The notes beneath the pieces are model-generated. The model was not told the origin of the DNA. It did no database searches and saw nothing but the letters and a program-made list of their open reading frames with translations. A DNA stretch of 64,000 nucleotides from JBLHKW01 sp047618565 (GTDB lineage: Bacteria; Planctomycetota; UBA1135; GCA-002686595): contig JBLHKW010000001.1 in the NCBI GenBank assembly GCA_047618565.1, positions 1-64,000 on the forward strand, given 5' to 3'. A program made the translations under genes and the position numbers. Positions 37,101-45,890 of this stretch are shown in pieces (the stretch's first letter is position 1; every line of letters starts with the position of its first letter).

Positions 37101-37730
37101 CGCGCCGTCGCCGGCGCTCAGCATCAGGGAACCGTCGGATCCGAAACGCAGGGAGCCGTTCGCGTGCACGCTGTACACGCTGGCAATCCCGTCGGGCACG
37201 GTGCCGTCGACGAGCTGGTTGCCGAGCAGGATGTGACGGGATGCGGGATCGGCGACCACGTCCAGCCCCGATGCTCCACCGGGCATGTGGGCCCTGTAAC
37301 GAGTGAGGCGCGAGAACGAGTACATGTCGTTTTCGTTGTACTCCGTGTTCTCCCCGAACACGGGCGCCACGGTGTACAGGAAATAGACCCATGAGGTGGG
37401 GCCGCCATCGGGTACGAAACCCGGGTGGGCCGCGATGCCGAGCAGGCCTCTGTCTCCGCTGGAATTGGTCTCGTCGTCCAGGTTCAGAAAGAGCCGCGTC
37501 TGGGGGTCGACACCGTCGTAGTAGTAGACACGACCCTTCTTGCCGATGACGAAGTAGCTACCGTCGTCGGCGAAGCACATGCCGGTCGGGACCGGGTACG
37601 TGCCCTGATCTTCCACAACGGAGAAGAACGGCGGCAGGCTGGCCGGTTCGTCGTGCGGTAGGGCCGCGCTGGCCAGGGAGCTGGCGAGAAGGCAAGTGCC
37701 GATGGTGGAGACGAATTGGGTGCGGAACAT
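34149..37730 (-). CDS. Giant secreted sugar-dehydrogenase/PKD/discoidin-like protein with C-terminal module
   Basis: 1193 residues with a signal peptide at MFRTQFVST. Residues about 30-480 match the PQQ-dependent glucose/sorbosone dehydrogenase propeller (PTGMCFADDGSYFVIGKKGR, RGLLGIAAHPGF, SGKVLRIDPQTG, GLRNPFR, GENFGWPCLEG). A PKD domain follows (WDFGDGSPTSNS, about 540-620), then a second Ig-like domain (about 625-720). Two related discoidin-like segments (about 735-905 and 910-1055) share FQEG, GYxSVGELR and VxNLxSxPPYP. A Cys-rich linker and the shared C-terminal module (FQGWFRD, NLTNGLSVTFAP) close it. It is likely extracellular and carbohydrate-directed. Confidence 0.8.
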   Translation of the reverse strand: MFRTQFVSTIGTCLLASSLASAALPHDEPASLPPFFSVVEDQGTYPVPTGMCFADDGSYFVIGKKGRVYYYDGVDPQTRLFLNLDDETNSSGDRGLLGIAAHPGFVPDGGPTSWVYFLYTVAPVFGENTEYNENDMYSFSRLTRYRAHMPGGASGLDVVADPASRHILLGNQLVDGTVPDGIASVYSVHANGSLRFGSDGSLMLSAGDGAHHNDPGGLDPAAFGNFTHPTTGLRGPMPLDQDSGAFRAQDPRALSGKVLRIDPQTGLGYPSNPFFDGNPASNASKVWALGLRNPFRVNIKPGTGALDPALGQPGTIYIGDVGWASWEELNVCHGGENFGWPCLEGPNPNAIYQAYSSSGPPFDYPDCNSSNPGILTLPLLAYARDDPALLTPSGFHFDHDDTPLSGFTGSCALGGVHYEGNGTYPPEYDGRFFFSDYSYRWVKTLETDAQDNLVAVREFGEDVVRLVDMQIHPLNGDVYFLLMEEDFDGHVHRLYYDDNLAPIVDLNATPTSGDAPLQVQFDGSGSMDGDGGPIDFLWDFGDGSPTSNSVSTQHTYSANGVYLAELTVTDSEGAATMDDVTILVGNTPPTATLVEPSNGLLFVPGDIVTLNGTGMDPQGPIAEYEWSVDLHHNSHVHPASFTSPLAQDVLVTEDHSPLGDSYYYEVHLTVRDEDLIEDTKTVFLLPQDRVRDLSGALLPISHLDGANPPGPTATGNHDIEVLRDNVFPPVGSADLLTQYDTRHSSDPPGDHWVGFEFEQAPSDETRFISLTFQEGMHQAAGGWFEAFTVEIRDGGVWEVVSNLESIPPYPFELAQQSLFDGVHFDTYELRFDPIYGDAIRLRGTPGGNQEFISVGELRPKLVSIVPPAEPFTDVTAAAEIIARLFELDPPTPEGRGNMDRETIRNGTTPPQSSLSDFGQFDTFHFGEQGSDDWIGYRFDAPQAFTRLLFQEGRHAPQGGRFNTLNVEIQVADGGPWLPVTNLSVSPPYPGNPSLAVSYETFTMDFDPVIARSIRLQGDLAGSIGYVSVGELRVYVDGADDPAFETYCFCDSGPCGNADSGAGCANSTGSGAKLDVITGSNDVLADDLVLAISNMPPGASGLIFKGRTEIVPFFKDGIRCVGQVAGRFPVRQADASGTLLEGPGMVARFALNPVQATHITPGTTWKFQGWFRDNSGPCGTGSNLTNGLSVTFAP

Positions 37731-38036
37731 GGTGTTTGCGGTCCGGTTATCGCGCTGGCTGTGGCGGTCGACGGACGTGATCGGGATCCATGGGGCTATG
37801 AGGCTCCCAGGAGGCCAGATGCCGGCCATTCTTGAATTGTATCAGGTCGACGCGGGCCGGGGGCTAATGGCCCACTCCCGGATCCGGCGCGCACTGTCGG
37901 GAGTCCCGGGCGGGCGGATGCATGCAAGCTGAGCGCGCGGCTTGGCTCGCGCTATCGGCGCCGGCGTTTGCTAGCGTGCGCTCTTTGCACGGCCCCGCGC
38001 GGGGGCGGGAACCGACGAGACCCGCCCAGGTGGGAT
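37731..38036. other. Divergent intergenic region without a gene
   Basis: About 306 bases separate the giant secreted gene (minus) from the globin gene (plus). I see no coding frame with family similarity, no strong hairpin and no consensus promoter that can be trusted. The AGGTGGG immediately before 38037 is the globin ribosome-binding site. Confidence 0.5.
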
Positions 38037-38446
38037 ATGCCGGATCACGAACACGAGTTCAACACGAGCTACTGGCGGGTGACGGCGAGCACCGGCGACC
38101 GCATCCAGTTCCTCGACCGCTTCTATGATCTTCTCATGGCCCGGTCCGAGGAGGTCGCGCGCTTCTTCATGGGCACGGACTTCAAGAGGCAGAATCGCAT
38201 GCTCGTGCTGTCCCTCACTCACTTGGCTGCGTTCGACCCGCACCAGGGCCCCGACCAGATCCTCACTGACCTCGCGACGGCGCACAGGGAGCTGAAGATA
38301 CCCGGTCGCCTCTTTACCCTTTGGCTGGATAACCTGCTGGAGACCGTTCGAGCGTTTGACCCGCAGCCAGCGAGGTCGTACACGAGGCCTGGCGTCGCAA
38401 TCTGACGCCCGGCGTCGAGTACCGGGTCTCGGAATCACGTACCTGA
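38037..38446 (+). pseudogene. Globin, C terminus broken by a frameshift
   Basis: The first 110 residues match bacterial hemoglobins (FLDRFYDLLMARSEEVARFF, proximal His83 in TAHRELKI, FTLWLDNLLETVRAFDPQ). The reading then ends as PARSYTRPGVAI at a TGA at 38403-38405. A +2/-1 frame change near 38366 opens a second reading to the TGA at 38444-38446 that carries the expected globin end (SEVVHEAWRRNL, TPGVEY). Loss of one base explains this. A sequencing error is possible. The AGGTGGGATATG start is normal. The heme protein would bind O2 or NO. Confidence 0.65.
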
Positions 38447-38478
38447 TTGGCATTGGCTGACGTGAGTCTCGATGTCGG

Positions 38479-40398
38479 TCACATCGTGGCGCGTGCAGAT
38501 GCGAGCCTGGGCGACGTTGCGGCCGACCCGCGTCGGGATGGCGCCGCGAGCGGCAGGCTCAGCTTGAAGCATGCGCCCTGACCTGAACCCGCGCTGTGCA
38601 CGTCGAGGGATCCGCCCATCTCCATGACCGCCGTTGCTGCCAGGTGCAATCCAAGCCCCCGGCCGTCAGGCCGTGTGCTGTAGTGCGCGGCAAACACCCG
38701 TTGCAGGTTCTCCTGATCGATGCCGGCGCCGTTGTCGTCCACTTCGATGCAGAGGTGCGAAGCCTCGTTCCTGTCAATCCGTAGCGTCAGGCGTCTTGTC
38801 GTACGGTCGCCATCGCTCAGCGCTTGAAGCGCGTTGCGCACCAGGTTCATCAGCACCTCCAGCAGTCGATGGCGGTCGACGGGCAGGCTCGGGACGTCTG
38901 AGTAGTCCCGTACGATCTCGATGTCGGTGATGTTGAGTGCGCGTGAGCAGAGCTCGACTACCGAATTGAGCTGTGCGCCGACGTCCACGTTCTCGATCAC
39001 ACCCATGCACCCTGCGGTATCCTCGAACGAGCGCAGCAGGATAGAGATGTGCTCGATGCCGCCGCTCAGCTCGAACAACTCTTCGGTCGTCGCCTGCACG
39101 CGCGCGTCCAGTTGCTCGATCAGAGCCGAGAAGAAGACCATCAGGTGCTGCCCGCGCGCGTCCTTGTCCAGGTAGGCGTCCAGGTCTCCGGCGTGCGCCT
39201 GGAGTTCCTCCAGAATGGCTCGCAGGTCCTGCAGGGAGGTCATCTTCTCCAGGTGGCGAAACGAGAGGTGGGCTGATGTCGCGACGTTGTTGACCACGTT
39301 GCCCACATTGTGGAGCACGCCCGTGGAGATCTCGGACATTCCCGCGAGGCGCGCGGTACGCACGACCTCCGCTCGCGATGCACCGAGCTGTTCCAGCATT
39401 CTGTCGAACTCCCGCGCCAGATCTCCGATCTCGTCGCGGCGTTCGAGGCCCAGGCGCGCGTCGGTCTCGTCAGATTCTCCGATCGCGAGAACGTGGTTGG
39501 TCAGTTTTGTGAGCGGGCCCGTGACGATTCGCTGCAGCAGGAACAGCACCACGAGGGGGAAAAGCAGGACCATCGCCACGGCCGTCAGGATGTCGTACCG
39601 CACGAACTCGGAGCGCAGGGCGTCGTGGTCGCGGGGAGCGCTGACGCGTAACAGCAAGGCGGGCGCCCCGGAGAGGCCGTTCATCACCGCCCACGCTCGG
39701 TGGAACGGGGCATGGTCGCCAGCATCGGTGTAGAAGCCGTCGTGGCTCTCGACGCCCATCACGATGCCGTTCTGTTCCTCGGTGGCTGTACGATTCGTCA
39801 GCCATTCGATCTGCGCGTCCACTCCGCCGCGCTGGGCGAGGCGCGTGAGGCGCTCCGGGTCGAGCAGAGTCCCGACCGCAATGCGCAACGAGAATGGAGG
39901 GCCAACTTCCCGGCTCGCCAGGAGCAGCGGGCCGCGACTGGTATTGAAGATTCCGCAGAGGGGGCTGCCGTCCGCTCCACTCCTCAGCAGCACGCTGTCA
40001 GGGGATAGACGTTCATTGGGCATCTCTCGCAGTGCGAGGTTGGCTCCGGTCAACGGCTTGGCTGTCTTGTGGAACAGCACCTGTCCCTGGCTGTCGTAGG
40101 CGAGGATGACGTCGAAAGGTAAGCCGCGGAGAATCGATGCCTCGCGGTCCGCGATTTTCTTTGCACCTGACGGAAGGCCAGCGCTGATCGCCGCCGCACT
40201 GAACGCGGCGGCGCGGTCGATGTCATCGATCTGTGCCGCGACGGCCTGCTCGATCGATTGCAGCTGTTCGCGCGCACGCTCGACCTCAAGTGTGCGGAAG
40301 CGGTGGGCGAAGTGCAGGAAGTTCAGAGCCTGGTCGCCGCCGGCTACCGCGGAGACGGTCACGAGGAGGACCAGGGCGATCTTGCTGCGCAGGGACAT
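38479..40398 (-). CDS. Sensor histidine kinase (HNVGN type)
   Basis: 639 residues. Membrane segments near residues 7-28 and 265-290 flank a periplasmic sensor domain. A HAMP-like segment follows (GPLTKLTNHVLAIGES). The H-box is unusual: SEISTGVLHNVGNVVNNVATS with the His in HNVGN, as in a subgroup of planctomycete and proteobacterial kinases. The ATPase domain has N-box LMNLVRNALQAL, DDNGAGID and RGLGLHLAATAVMEMGG, all intact. No response regulator is adjacent, so the partner is unknown. The upstream HAMP-protein gene ends 16 bases before its start, suggesting co-transcription. Confidence 0.85.
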   Translation of the reverse strand: MSLRSKIALVLLVTVSAVAGGDQALNFLHFAHRFRTLEVERAREQLQSIEQAVAAQIDDIDRAAAFSAAAISAGLPSGAKKIADREASILRGLPFDVILAYDSQGQVLFHKTAKPLTGANLALREMPNERLSPDSVLLRSGADGSPLCGIFNTSRGPLLLASREVGPPFSLRIAVGTLLDPERLTRLAQRGGVDAQIEWLTNRTATEEQNGIVMGVESHDGFYTDAGDHAPFHRAWAVMNGLSGAPALLLRVSAPRDHDALRSEFVRYDILTAVAMVLLFPLVVLFLLQRIVTGPLTKLTNHVLAIGESDETDARLGLERRDEIGDLAREFDRMLEQLGASRAEVVRTARLAGMSEISTGVLHNVGNVVNNVATSAHLSFRHLEKMTSLQDLRAILEELQAHAGDLDAYLDKDARGQHLMVFFSALIEQLDARVQATTEELFELSGGIEHISILLRSFEDTAGCMGVIENVDVGAQLNSVVELCSRALNITDIEIVRDYSDVPSLPVDRHRLLEVLMNLVRNALQALSDGDRTTRRLTLRIDRNEASHLCIEVDDNGAGIDQENLQRVFAAHYSTRPDGRGLGLHLAATAVMEMGGSLDVHSAGSGQGACFKLSLPLAAPSRRGSAATSPRLASARATM

Positions 40399-40413
40399 GT
40401 CGGGACTGGAGTG

Positions 40414-40893
40414 TCAGGCCGCCTCGTCAGCCGCTGTGTCCTTGCGATCTGGATCCGCGGCACCCTGTGCGCGCGCGCTCTCGAGCGCAGCGTTGACGAT
40501 GCCACAGAACTCCTGTAGCTCGTCCTTCTCGCGAACGCGGCATTCGCCGGGCCACTCGCCGCCGGCCACTGCACGCAGATGACGTTCGATCCCGCGCAGG
40601 GGGCCGACGATCCGGAACGTGGTGTGCACGCCGATCACGAAGAGCGCCGGGAGGACGACCACAAGCGACAAGAGGAGTGCCTGGCCGAGAGCCTCAGGTA
40701 GAGCTTCGACCACGTACTCGCCGCCCGAGGGCATGCTGCTGGCGGTGCGCATCATGAGCAGGCCCAGGACCAGCGTTTGGGTTGCGAGTGCAAGCACGCA
40801 CAGGCCGGCGAAGACACCGATCAGGCGTAGCTGCAGGCGGCGGTTGGCGAGCTTGATGCGCCGACGATAGGGGGGCTTTTGCGGAGGAGCCAT
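40414..40893 (-). CDS. Membrane protein with HAMP-like domain
   Basis: 159 residues. Two hydrophobic segments (about 23-48 and 70-92) are followed by a HAMP-like stretch (FRIVGPLRGIERHLRAVAGG, then REKDELQEFCGIVNAAL). There is no kinase or methyl-accepting domain. It lies 16 bases upstream of the sensor-kinase gene on the same strand and may form an accessory signal-transfer subunit. No periplasmic ligand domain of useful size is present; the loop between segments has about 20 residues. Confidence 0.65.
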   Translation of the reverse strand: MAPPQKPPYRRRIKLANRRLQLRLIGVFAGLCVLALATQTLVLGLLMMRTASSMPSGGEYVVEALPEALGQALLLSLVVVLPALFVIGVHTTFRIVGPLRGIERHLRAVAGGEWPGECRVREKDELQEFCGIVNAALESARAQGAADPDRKDTAADEAA

Positions 40894-40916
40894 GATGAGA
40901 CAATCAGAGGGGGGGG

Positions 40917-42341
40917 TTACCAGCCGGCGTCATGCCAGGCGTGCGGGTCTTCGCCGTGGTCTTCGCCGGTGATTCGCCGTAGGGCCAAGAATGCAGCGCG
41001 GCGGATGTCAACGTCGGGTCGGGAGAGGGTTTCCAGGAGAGCCGGTACTGACAGGGGTGAGCCCAGGTGTCCGATCGAGGCGATCGTCAGGACGACCAGT
41101 TCGCGCTCGGTTCGGGCGAGAGCCGGGGCCAGCTCCTCGCTCAACCGGTGCCGGAAGAGGTCACGCTTGGACAGTTCGAGTACCGCACGTGTCGCATCGG
41201 CTGGATTGCCGTTACGCACGGTGTTCAGTTCCGCGCGTGCTTCGTTTTTCCACCAGCGCATCGAGCTTGCATGCCAGTCCGACCAGCGCTTGGCGAGTGG
41301 TGGATGGTGTTGCCCGGTGAGCTCCTTCAGGGTCTCGTGGGCGCGCTCGCGCAGTACCGGATCCTCCGATTCCAGGAACTCGATAAGGGCCGGAATCGCG
41401 TCCACGTCGCCCAAGTTGCGGCAGGCCACGATGGCCTCGAGCATGCTGGTGCGGTCGTGGGGGAATGAGAGGTACGCGCGCACTCTTAGCCGCAGGCGTG
41501 ATTTTACGGGCCGCCGTGCCAGGGGCGCGACCTGTGCCAGCTCTGCCAGCACCAGTGGATCGGCGGCCGGGATGCGTCCCAGCATGTCGATCATGACCTC
41601 GACGGTTGTCGCCGATGCGCTGTCGCGCAGAGCCTGGAGCAGCGGGGCCACAAGGGACAGGTTGGACTCTGCGTACAGGCCGGGCAGTGCGCGCATGGCG
41701 CGCGGGTGGTGGCTGGTGAGCAGCGCGACGTTGTCGGTCAGGGCGCTCTTGACCGCACGCGGCGCTCGTGCGTGCGGGTCGCCGGGCTGGGCCCACAGAA
41801 CGAGGCTTTGGATCATCGAGGCGTCACCGAAGGCGCCGATGAGCTGCAGTGCGGCGACGCGCTCGCCTTCATCCGGATCGAGCGCCTGGCGTTCGTCGAG
41901 GAGCACCTGCAGGTCGATCCAGGGCATGCGCCCCAGGGACGTGATCAAGCCCAGGCGTTCACCTGCGGTGATCGGCCGCACGGAATGTCCCCGTTCGCCC
42001 ACGCGCACCTCGAACCGTCCTCTGGCCAGGGTCGCGAACATGCGTCCAAGGGCGTCCGTTCCGAGGGCCGAAAGCCGCTCGGTAAGCTGAAATGCTCCGC
42101 CCTCCAGCGCGCGGCAATCGAGCATGACCTGGCCCACGTCTTCCACACCGCGTGCCTCATCCAGCTCGCGTGCCGACCCGTGCTCAGCCTGGGCCGGGAC
42201 CTGTGCCCGGGCGCTCGATGCCACCATTGAGAGCACGAGTGCGAGCGCAGCGATGCCTGTTGAGGGATGCCATCGGTGGCCATGTCCCCAGCGCTCGTGC
42301 GCCTGGAACCCTGCGTGCTGCTGTTGGCTTCCGGAATGCAT
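40917..42341 (-). CDS. Secreted HEAT-repeat protein
   Basis: 474 residues. An N-terminal signal segment (GIAALALVLSMVASSARA) is preceded by a polar extension, so the start may lie slightly downstream. The rest is a solenoid of HEAT-like helical pairs (LGRIPAADPLVLAELAQVA, DAIPALIEFLESEDPVLRE, PALLETLSRPDVDIRR). HEAT solenoids bind partner proteins, here presumably in the periplasm. The gene begins 16 bases after the stop of the PilX-like gene, inside the pilin cluster, so a scaffold role in pilus or secretion assembly is a fair guess. Confidence 0.65.
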   Translation of the reverse strand: MHSGSQQQHAGFQAHERWGHGHRWHPSTGIAALALVLSMVASSARAQVPAQAEHGSARELDEARGVEDVGQVMLDCRALEGGAFQLTERLSALGTDALGRMFATLARGRFEVRVGERGHSVRPITAGERLGLITSLGRMPWIDLQVLLDERQALDPDEGERVAALQLIGAFGDASMIQSLVLWAQPGDPHARAPRAVKSALTDNVALLTSHHPRAMRALPGLYAESNLSLVAPLLQALRDSASATTVEVMIDMLGRIPAADPLVLAELAQVAPLARRPVKSRLRLRVRAYLSFPHDRTSMLEAIVACRNLGDVDAIPALIEFLESEDPVLRERAHETLKELTGQHHPPLAKRWSDWHASSMRWWKNEARAELNTVRNGNPADATRAVLELSKRDLFRHRLSEELAPALARTERELVVLTIASIGHLGSPLSVPALLETLSRPDVDIRRAAFLALRRITGEDHGEDPHAWHDAGW

Positions 42342-42356
42342 CGGGTCCAGATCAGC

Positions 42357-44459
42357 CTAGAGGCTCTCCACGTCGGCGACTCCGCCCGTTCCGCCGGCAA
42401 AGATGTCGTTCGTGCGCAGGTCATCAAGCTGCTTGGGCGCGGTCGTGTTCGGTATGGCCTCGATCGCCCCCCATTCCTCCTGAGAGAGCGGCAGGAATGG
42501 AGCGGGCCCCGTCAGGAGACGATCTTCGATGGCTTTTGCTATCAATCCGTCGCGGTCACTGATCGCCGACGCCACGCCTGCGCGGGCCCCGGTTGGGATC
42601 GACGAGATGCCGTCATTGTCTTGATCGACGTCTTCATTCGAATCTGAAGCACTTCCGGAGGGTTCGCTGTTGGGTGAGTCAAGTTCGCTCTCCCGCCGCG
42701 TCCTCATGGGGTCCCGCTCGACGCGAATGACTTCGGCCACCGTATCCCAATCCAGGTCGGCCTCGGATCCACTGAAGACCCGCTGGATTCCGCCGTGGTC
42801 CAGAAAGACGACACTGATGGTCACGGACGCCAGGTCGTGTGCGTCTGTCATCGCGCGCAGGTCCTGGCGGCCCAGTCCCAACATGCGCATGATGTCTCCG
42901 TGGCCCTTGATCGCAGCGGGTACCTCGAGGACCTTCCACGAGATGACGCGCGGGATAGGACTGTCCTCGAAACCGGTGTCGTCGAAGTGCAGTCGAGCTC
43001 CGGCGCCGATGGTCAGCTGGCGCGCGGCGATCGAGCCGTAGACCTCGAATGATCCACCCACGTGCACGGCGCTGTCCGGTGAGTAGATGGTGCCATGGAA
43101 GGACGCGCTGGCGTTGAGCTGCACCGGGGCCGCGATGGCGTTCGATGGGATCGCGCCCACCTGGACGGTCAGCTGGTCGGGGGCATCGGCCGGGGTGGTC
43201 ACAAAGGATCCAGCCTGCAGGTCGAGGCCTCCGGTTATGTAGAGGGCCACGTCGCCGTCGCGCGTGTCCAGCTCCAGGGATGCTCCGGGTTGCAGCGTCA
43301 GGTTGCCGATAACGACTGTGGCCGGGCCGCGCAGGATGAGCTCGGCGTCTGTGGCTACCTCGAGGCTCTTGAAGCCACTGGTTCCCGGCGAGATGAGGAG
43401 TGGGAGCAGGCCGTCGTGGAGGATCGGTGGCGCCAGCCTCACGTCCGGAACCTCGACCGGGGGCAGGTCGACCGCCTCACCCCGTGAGGTCCAGTCACCG
43501 GTCACTCGCGCGGGACCACTCGTCGCGCTCGCGGGGCCCGTGCGCACGTCACCGAAGATCTCGATCACTGCGTCCGGATCCTCGAAGAGCACGTCGCCGT
43601 TGGAGCCAATCAAACCGCTATCGCCGGTTGTGGGTCCAAGTTCTGAGGTGATCACTTCCCCGGTCTCTCCCTCGACGGCCACGTAGGGCTTGGCGCTCAG
43701 CGCCGCGACGATGGCCAGGTACTCGGCCGATGCCCAAGGGTCGTAGCCGGCCTCCTCGCGGATGAAGCCGGAGAAATCGAGTTGCCCGCGCGAGGCCCTC
43801 TCGAGCGCCAGGGCCTCCTCGTAGGGGAAGTCCTCGTCCCAGGTGAAGGTGTATCCGTCCATTGCCAGGAAGCGGAAGAAGTTCCCCTCGTAGAAGAGGA
43901 TGTTGTTGGTCTCGTCGATCATCAACCACGTGTACGTGGGGTCGACGATGAGTTCCTGGCCGCTGATTTGAACGGAGTAGTCGCCGATCTCCGAGTCGAA
44001 CCCGTCGGCCAGCAAGACCGACTCGATGACGAGGTCCTCATCGGAGAAGAATCCCAGGGAGAGGTCTACTGGCTCGACGACGAAGGCCAGGCTCGAACGG
44101 GTGGTTCCGACGATGGCGGTGCTGTGTAACTCGACATGGCCGTCCGCCGACTCCGTTGCGTCGACCCAGACCAGGCCAGGCCCGTAGACCGCTGGCTGCT
44201 CGAGTGAACCCAGCTGCCCGGTACGGCCCATGCGCACGGCATGAAACGCCTCTGCCAGACCGGCTTCAGCCAGGTAGAACGCCTTGGTCACCTCCTGAGT
44301 GACCTTGTGCTTGCTGGCCAGCGCGCGCGAGAGCATCAGATAGCCAGCGCCGAGCGACGAGACGAAAGCCACCACCATCAGCGCCAGCACGAGCGCACTT
44401 CCACGGCGTGATGCGGCCTGCGGACCCATGTTCCGGTTGTGCTTCAGGGGACGACGCAT
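42357..44459 (-). CDS. PilX-like type IV pilus or pseudopilin-assembly protein
   Basis: 700 residues. The N-terminal segment (RRGSALVLALMVVAFVSSLGAGYLM) resembles PilX/GspK-type prepilin leaders, followed by a large beta-rich soluble region. This length is greater than classical PilX proteins and contains a long stretch of right-handed beta structure (about 380-480, repeated LTLQPGASLELDTRDGDVAL-like turns). It lies between the PilW-like and HEAT genes, all on one strand with short gaps, suggesting one operon for a pilus-like apparatus. Confidence 0.75.
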   Translation of the reverse strand: MRRPLKHNRNMGPQAASRRGSALVLALMVVAFVSSLGAGYLMLSRALASKHKVTQEVTKAFYLAEAGLAEAFHAVRMGRTGQLGSLEQPAVYGPGLVWVDATESADGHVELHSTAIVGTTRSSLAFVVEPVDLSLGFFSDEDLVIESVLLADGFDSEIGDYSVQISGQELIVDPTYTWLMIDETNNILFYEGNFFRFLAMDGYTFTWDEDFPYEEALALERASRGQLDFSGFIREEAGYDPWASAEYLAIVAALSAKPYVAVEGETGEVITSELGPTTGDSGLIGSNGDVLFEDPDAVIEIFGDVRTGPASATSGPARVTGDWTSRGEAVDLPPVEVPDVRLAPPILHDGLLPLLISPGTSGFKSLEVATDAELILRGPATVVIGNLTLQPGASLELDTRDGDVALYITGGLDLQAGSFVTTPADAPDQLTVQVGAIPSNAIAAPVQLNASASFHGTIYSPDSAVHVGGSFEVYGSIAARQLTIGAGARLHFDDTGFEDSPIPRVISWKVLEVPAAIKGHGDIMRMLGLGRQDLRAMTDAHDLASVTISVVFLDHGGIQRVFSGSEADLDWDTVAEVIRVERDPMRTRRESELDSPNSEPSGSASDSNEDVDQDNDGISSIPTGARAGVASAISDRDGLIAKAIEDRLLTGPAPFLPLSQEEWGAIEAIPNTTAPKQLDDLRTNDIFAGGTGGVADVESL

Positions 44460-44471
44460 GGGATCATCGAC

Positions 44472-45089
44472 TCAGGTGGATGGCGTGAGGTTGCGGCACG
44501 TGACTGTGGTCTGCACGGTCTGGGTTACCACGCCGCCGCCGGGTAGCTGGCGCTCAAGGGTCAGCCGCACGGTGACGCTGTTGCGATCGATGACGAAGCT
44601 CAGGCCTCGTTCGTCGATCAGGCCGTTGCCGTTGTCGTCCATTCCATTTGGAATCTCGCCCTCGAGGTACGGAGCCACCAGGCTGGTCCAAATGACGCGG
44701 CGTTCCTCCGGCGTGCCCGGGCTCTCGCTCCAGGATATCTGTCCTTCGAGCTCTTGAAGGGCTACCTCTTCCTGATCACTCCAGACCACCTCGCCGTCGT
44801 GGATCCCGAGATTCACCTGGTAGAGCAGGTCATCCGAAGAGAGTGGCGCGTTCGACACCGGAATGAGCGAATCGCGGTTGGAGCCCATGATCTCATAGCC
44901 GATGCGCCGCAGGACGCGTCGCGCATGGTCCTCGAGAACGATCTCGCGCGTCTGCTGGCTCAGCGACTGATTCACGTCGCCGATCGCACCGTGCGCCTTG
45001 ACGACAACGATCGCCAGCAGAGCGACGGCCATCATGATCTCGAGCAGCGTGAAGCCCGATCTGGAAGTACGTTGGGGCACGAATCGCAT
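44472..45089 (-). CDS. PilW-like prepilin
   Basis: 205 residues. The cleavage/methylation motif is typical (SGFTLLEIMMAVALLAIVV), a type IV prepilin leader processed by the prepilin peptidase. The remaining sequence is a beta-rich pilin head domain. The start ATG overlaps the stop of the preceding PilV-like gene (TGATG), so they are translationally coupled. No pilM-Q, pilB-D or major pilin gene is in the window. Confidence 0.85.
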   Translation of the reverse strand: MRFVPQRTSRSGFTLLEIMMAVALLAIVVVKAHGAIGDVNQSLSQQTREIVLEDHARRVLRRIGYEIMGSNRDSLIPVSNAPLSSDDLLYQVNLGIHDGEVVWSDQEEVALQELEGQISWSESPGTPEERRVIWTSLVAPYLEGEIPNGMDDNGNGLIDERGLSFVIDRNSVTVRLTLERQLPGGGVVTQTVQTTVTCRNLTPST

Positions 45090-45703
45090 CAGTAGCGCAT
45101 CTCGGCGAGCAGCGTTTGTAGTTCGTACTCGCGCGGTCCGTTTGCGCTGCGCCAGCGCACGCGCACAAGGATCGGCAGGATCGAAACATCGGTGCTGTGG
45201 TCCAGCGCATCGATCACGGCGTCGGCGTTCAGGTCACGCGGCAAGCCCAGCGCGGGCAGCTCCATGTCCTCGCGCAGCTCCCAGATTGGCACGACCTCGG
45301 TGCCGGTGTTGATCACCGGGAGGATCACCTCGCCGACCGGCAATCCCGAGTCCGCATCGAGGGCGGGGAGGCCGTCCACGCTGAAGGTCGATCCCGGCGC
45401 CGTGCCGGGACCCAGCGGATCATCAAAGGGATCTGCGTTATAGATCGCCACGATGGAGCGGAAGTCTTCGTTGCGCATGCGCTCGAGCAGGTCCTGTGCC
45501 GCAGCGTTGGCGCTCCAGATTTCGCGTCCGCTCGTACGGAGCCCGACGCCAGTTCGAAACATCTGGACAAACATGCCCATCGCGATGAGCACGATGGGCA
45601 TCGCGATCGCGACCTCGATCAAGGTCATGCCGCGGCGACGGGCGTGGCTCCGTGGACCAAGTCTGTGGGCCGGGATTGAACGGTGGGGGTGATGGCAAAC
45701 CAT
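45089..45703 (-). CDS. PilV-like prepilin
   Basis: 204 residues from the ATG at 45703; a start 21 bases upstream is also open. The prepilin motif is RGMTLIEVAIAMPIVLIAMG, with Gly/Met at the cleavage site and Glu5. The head domain has alternating strands, ending with the TGATG overlap to the next gene. With its PilW-, PilX- and HEAT-like partners it probably forms a minor-pilin tip complex. Confidence 0.8.
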   Translation of the reverse strand: MVCHHPHRSIPAHRLGPRSHARRRGMTLIEVAIAMPIVLIAMGMFVQMFRTGVGLRTSGREIWSANAAAQDLLERMRNEDFRSIVAIYNADPFDDPLGPGTAPGSTFSVDGLPALDADSGLPVGEVILPVINTGTEVVPIWELREDMELPALGLPRDLNADAVIDALDHSTDVSILPILVRVRWRSANGPREYELQTLLAEMRY

Positions 45704-45890
45704 GGGGGCTGGGGCCATCCACATGGGCCCACGAGGAGCACATCGGCATTGGATTCCGGGCGGCTACACAGGAAACGATCGAAATGGAGCAAACGCACGT
45801 CCACACGCCAGCACCCGTTCCCAACCCCTGGAAAACCCCTCTGGGCGTGGCTTGTGGAGGGGTGCCGTAGACTTCGGCCTGGAGGTAACG

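Noticed and set aside
36255..37394. Long plus-strand reading opposite the sugar-dehydrogenase gene
   Set aside because: The minus strand shows clear propeller motifs; the plus reading is low-complexity and without family.
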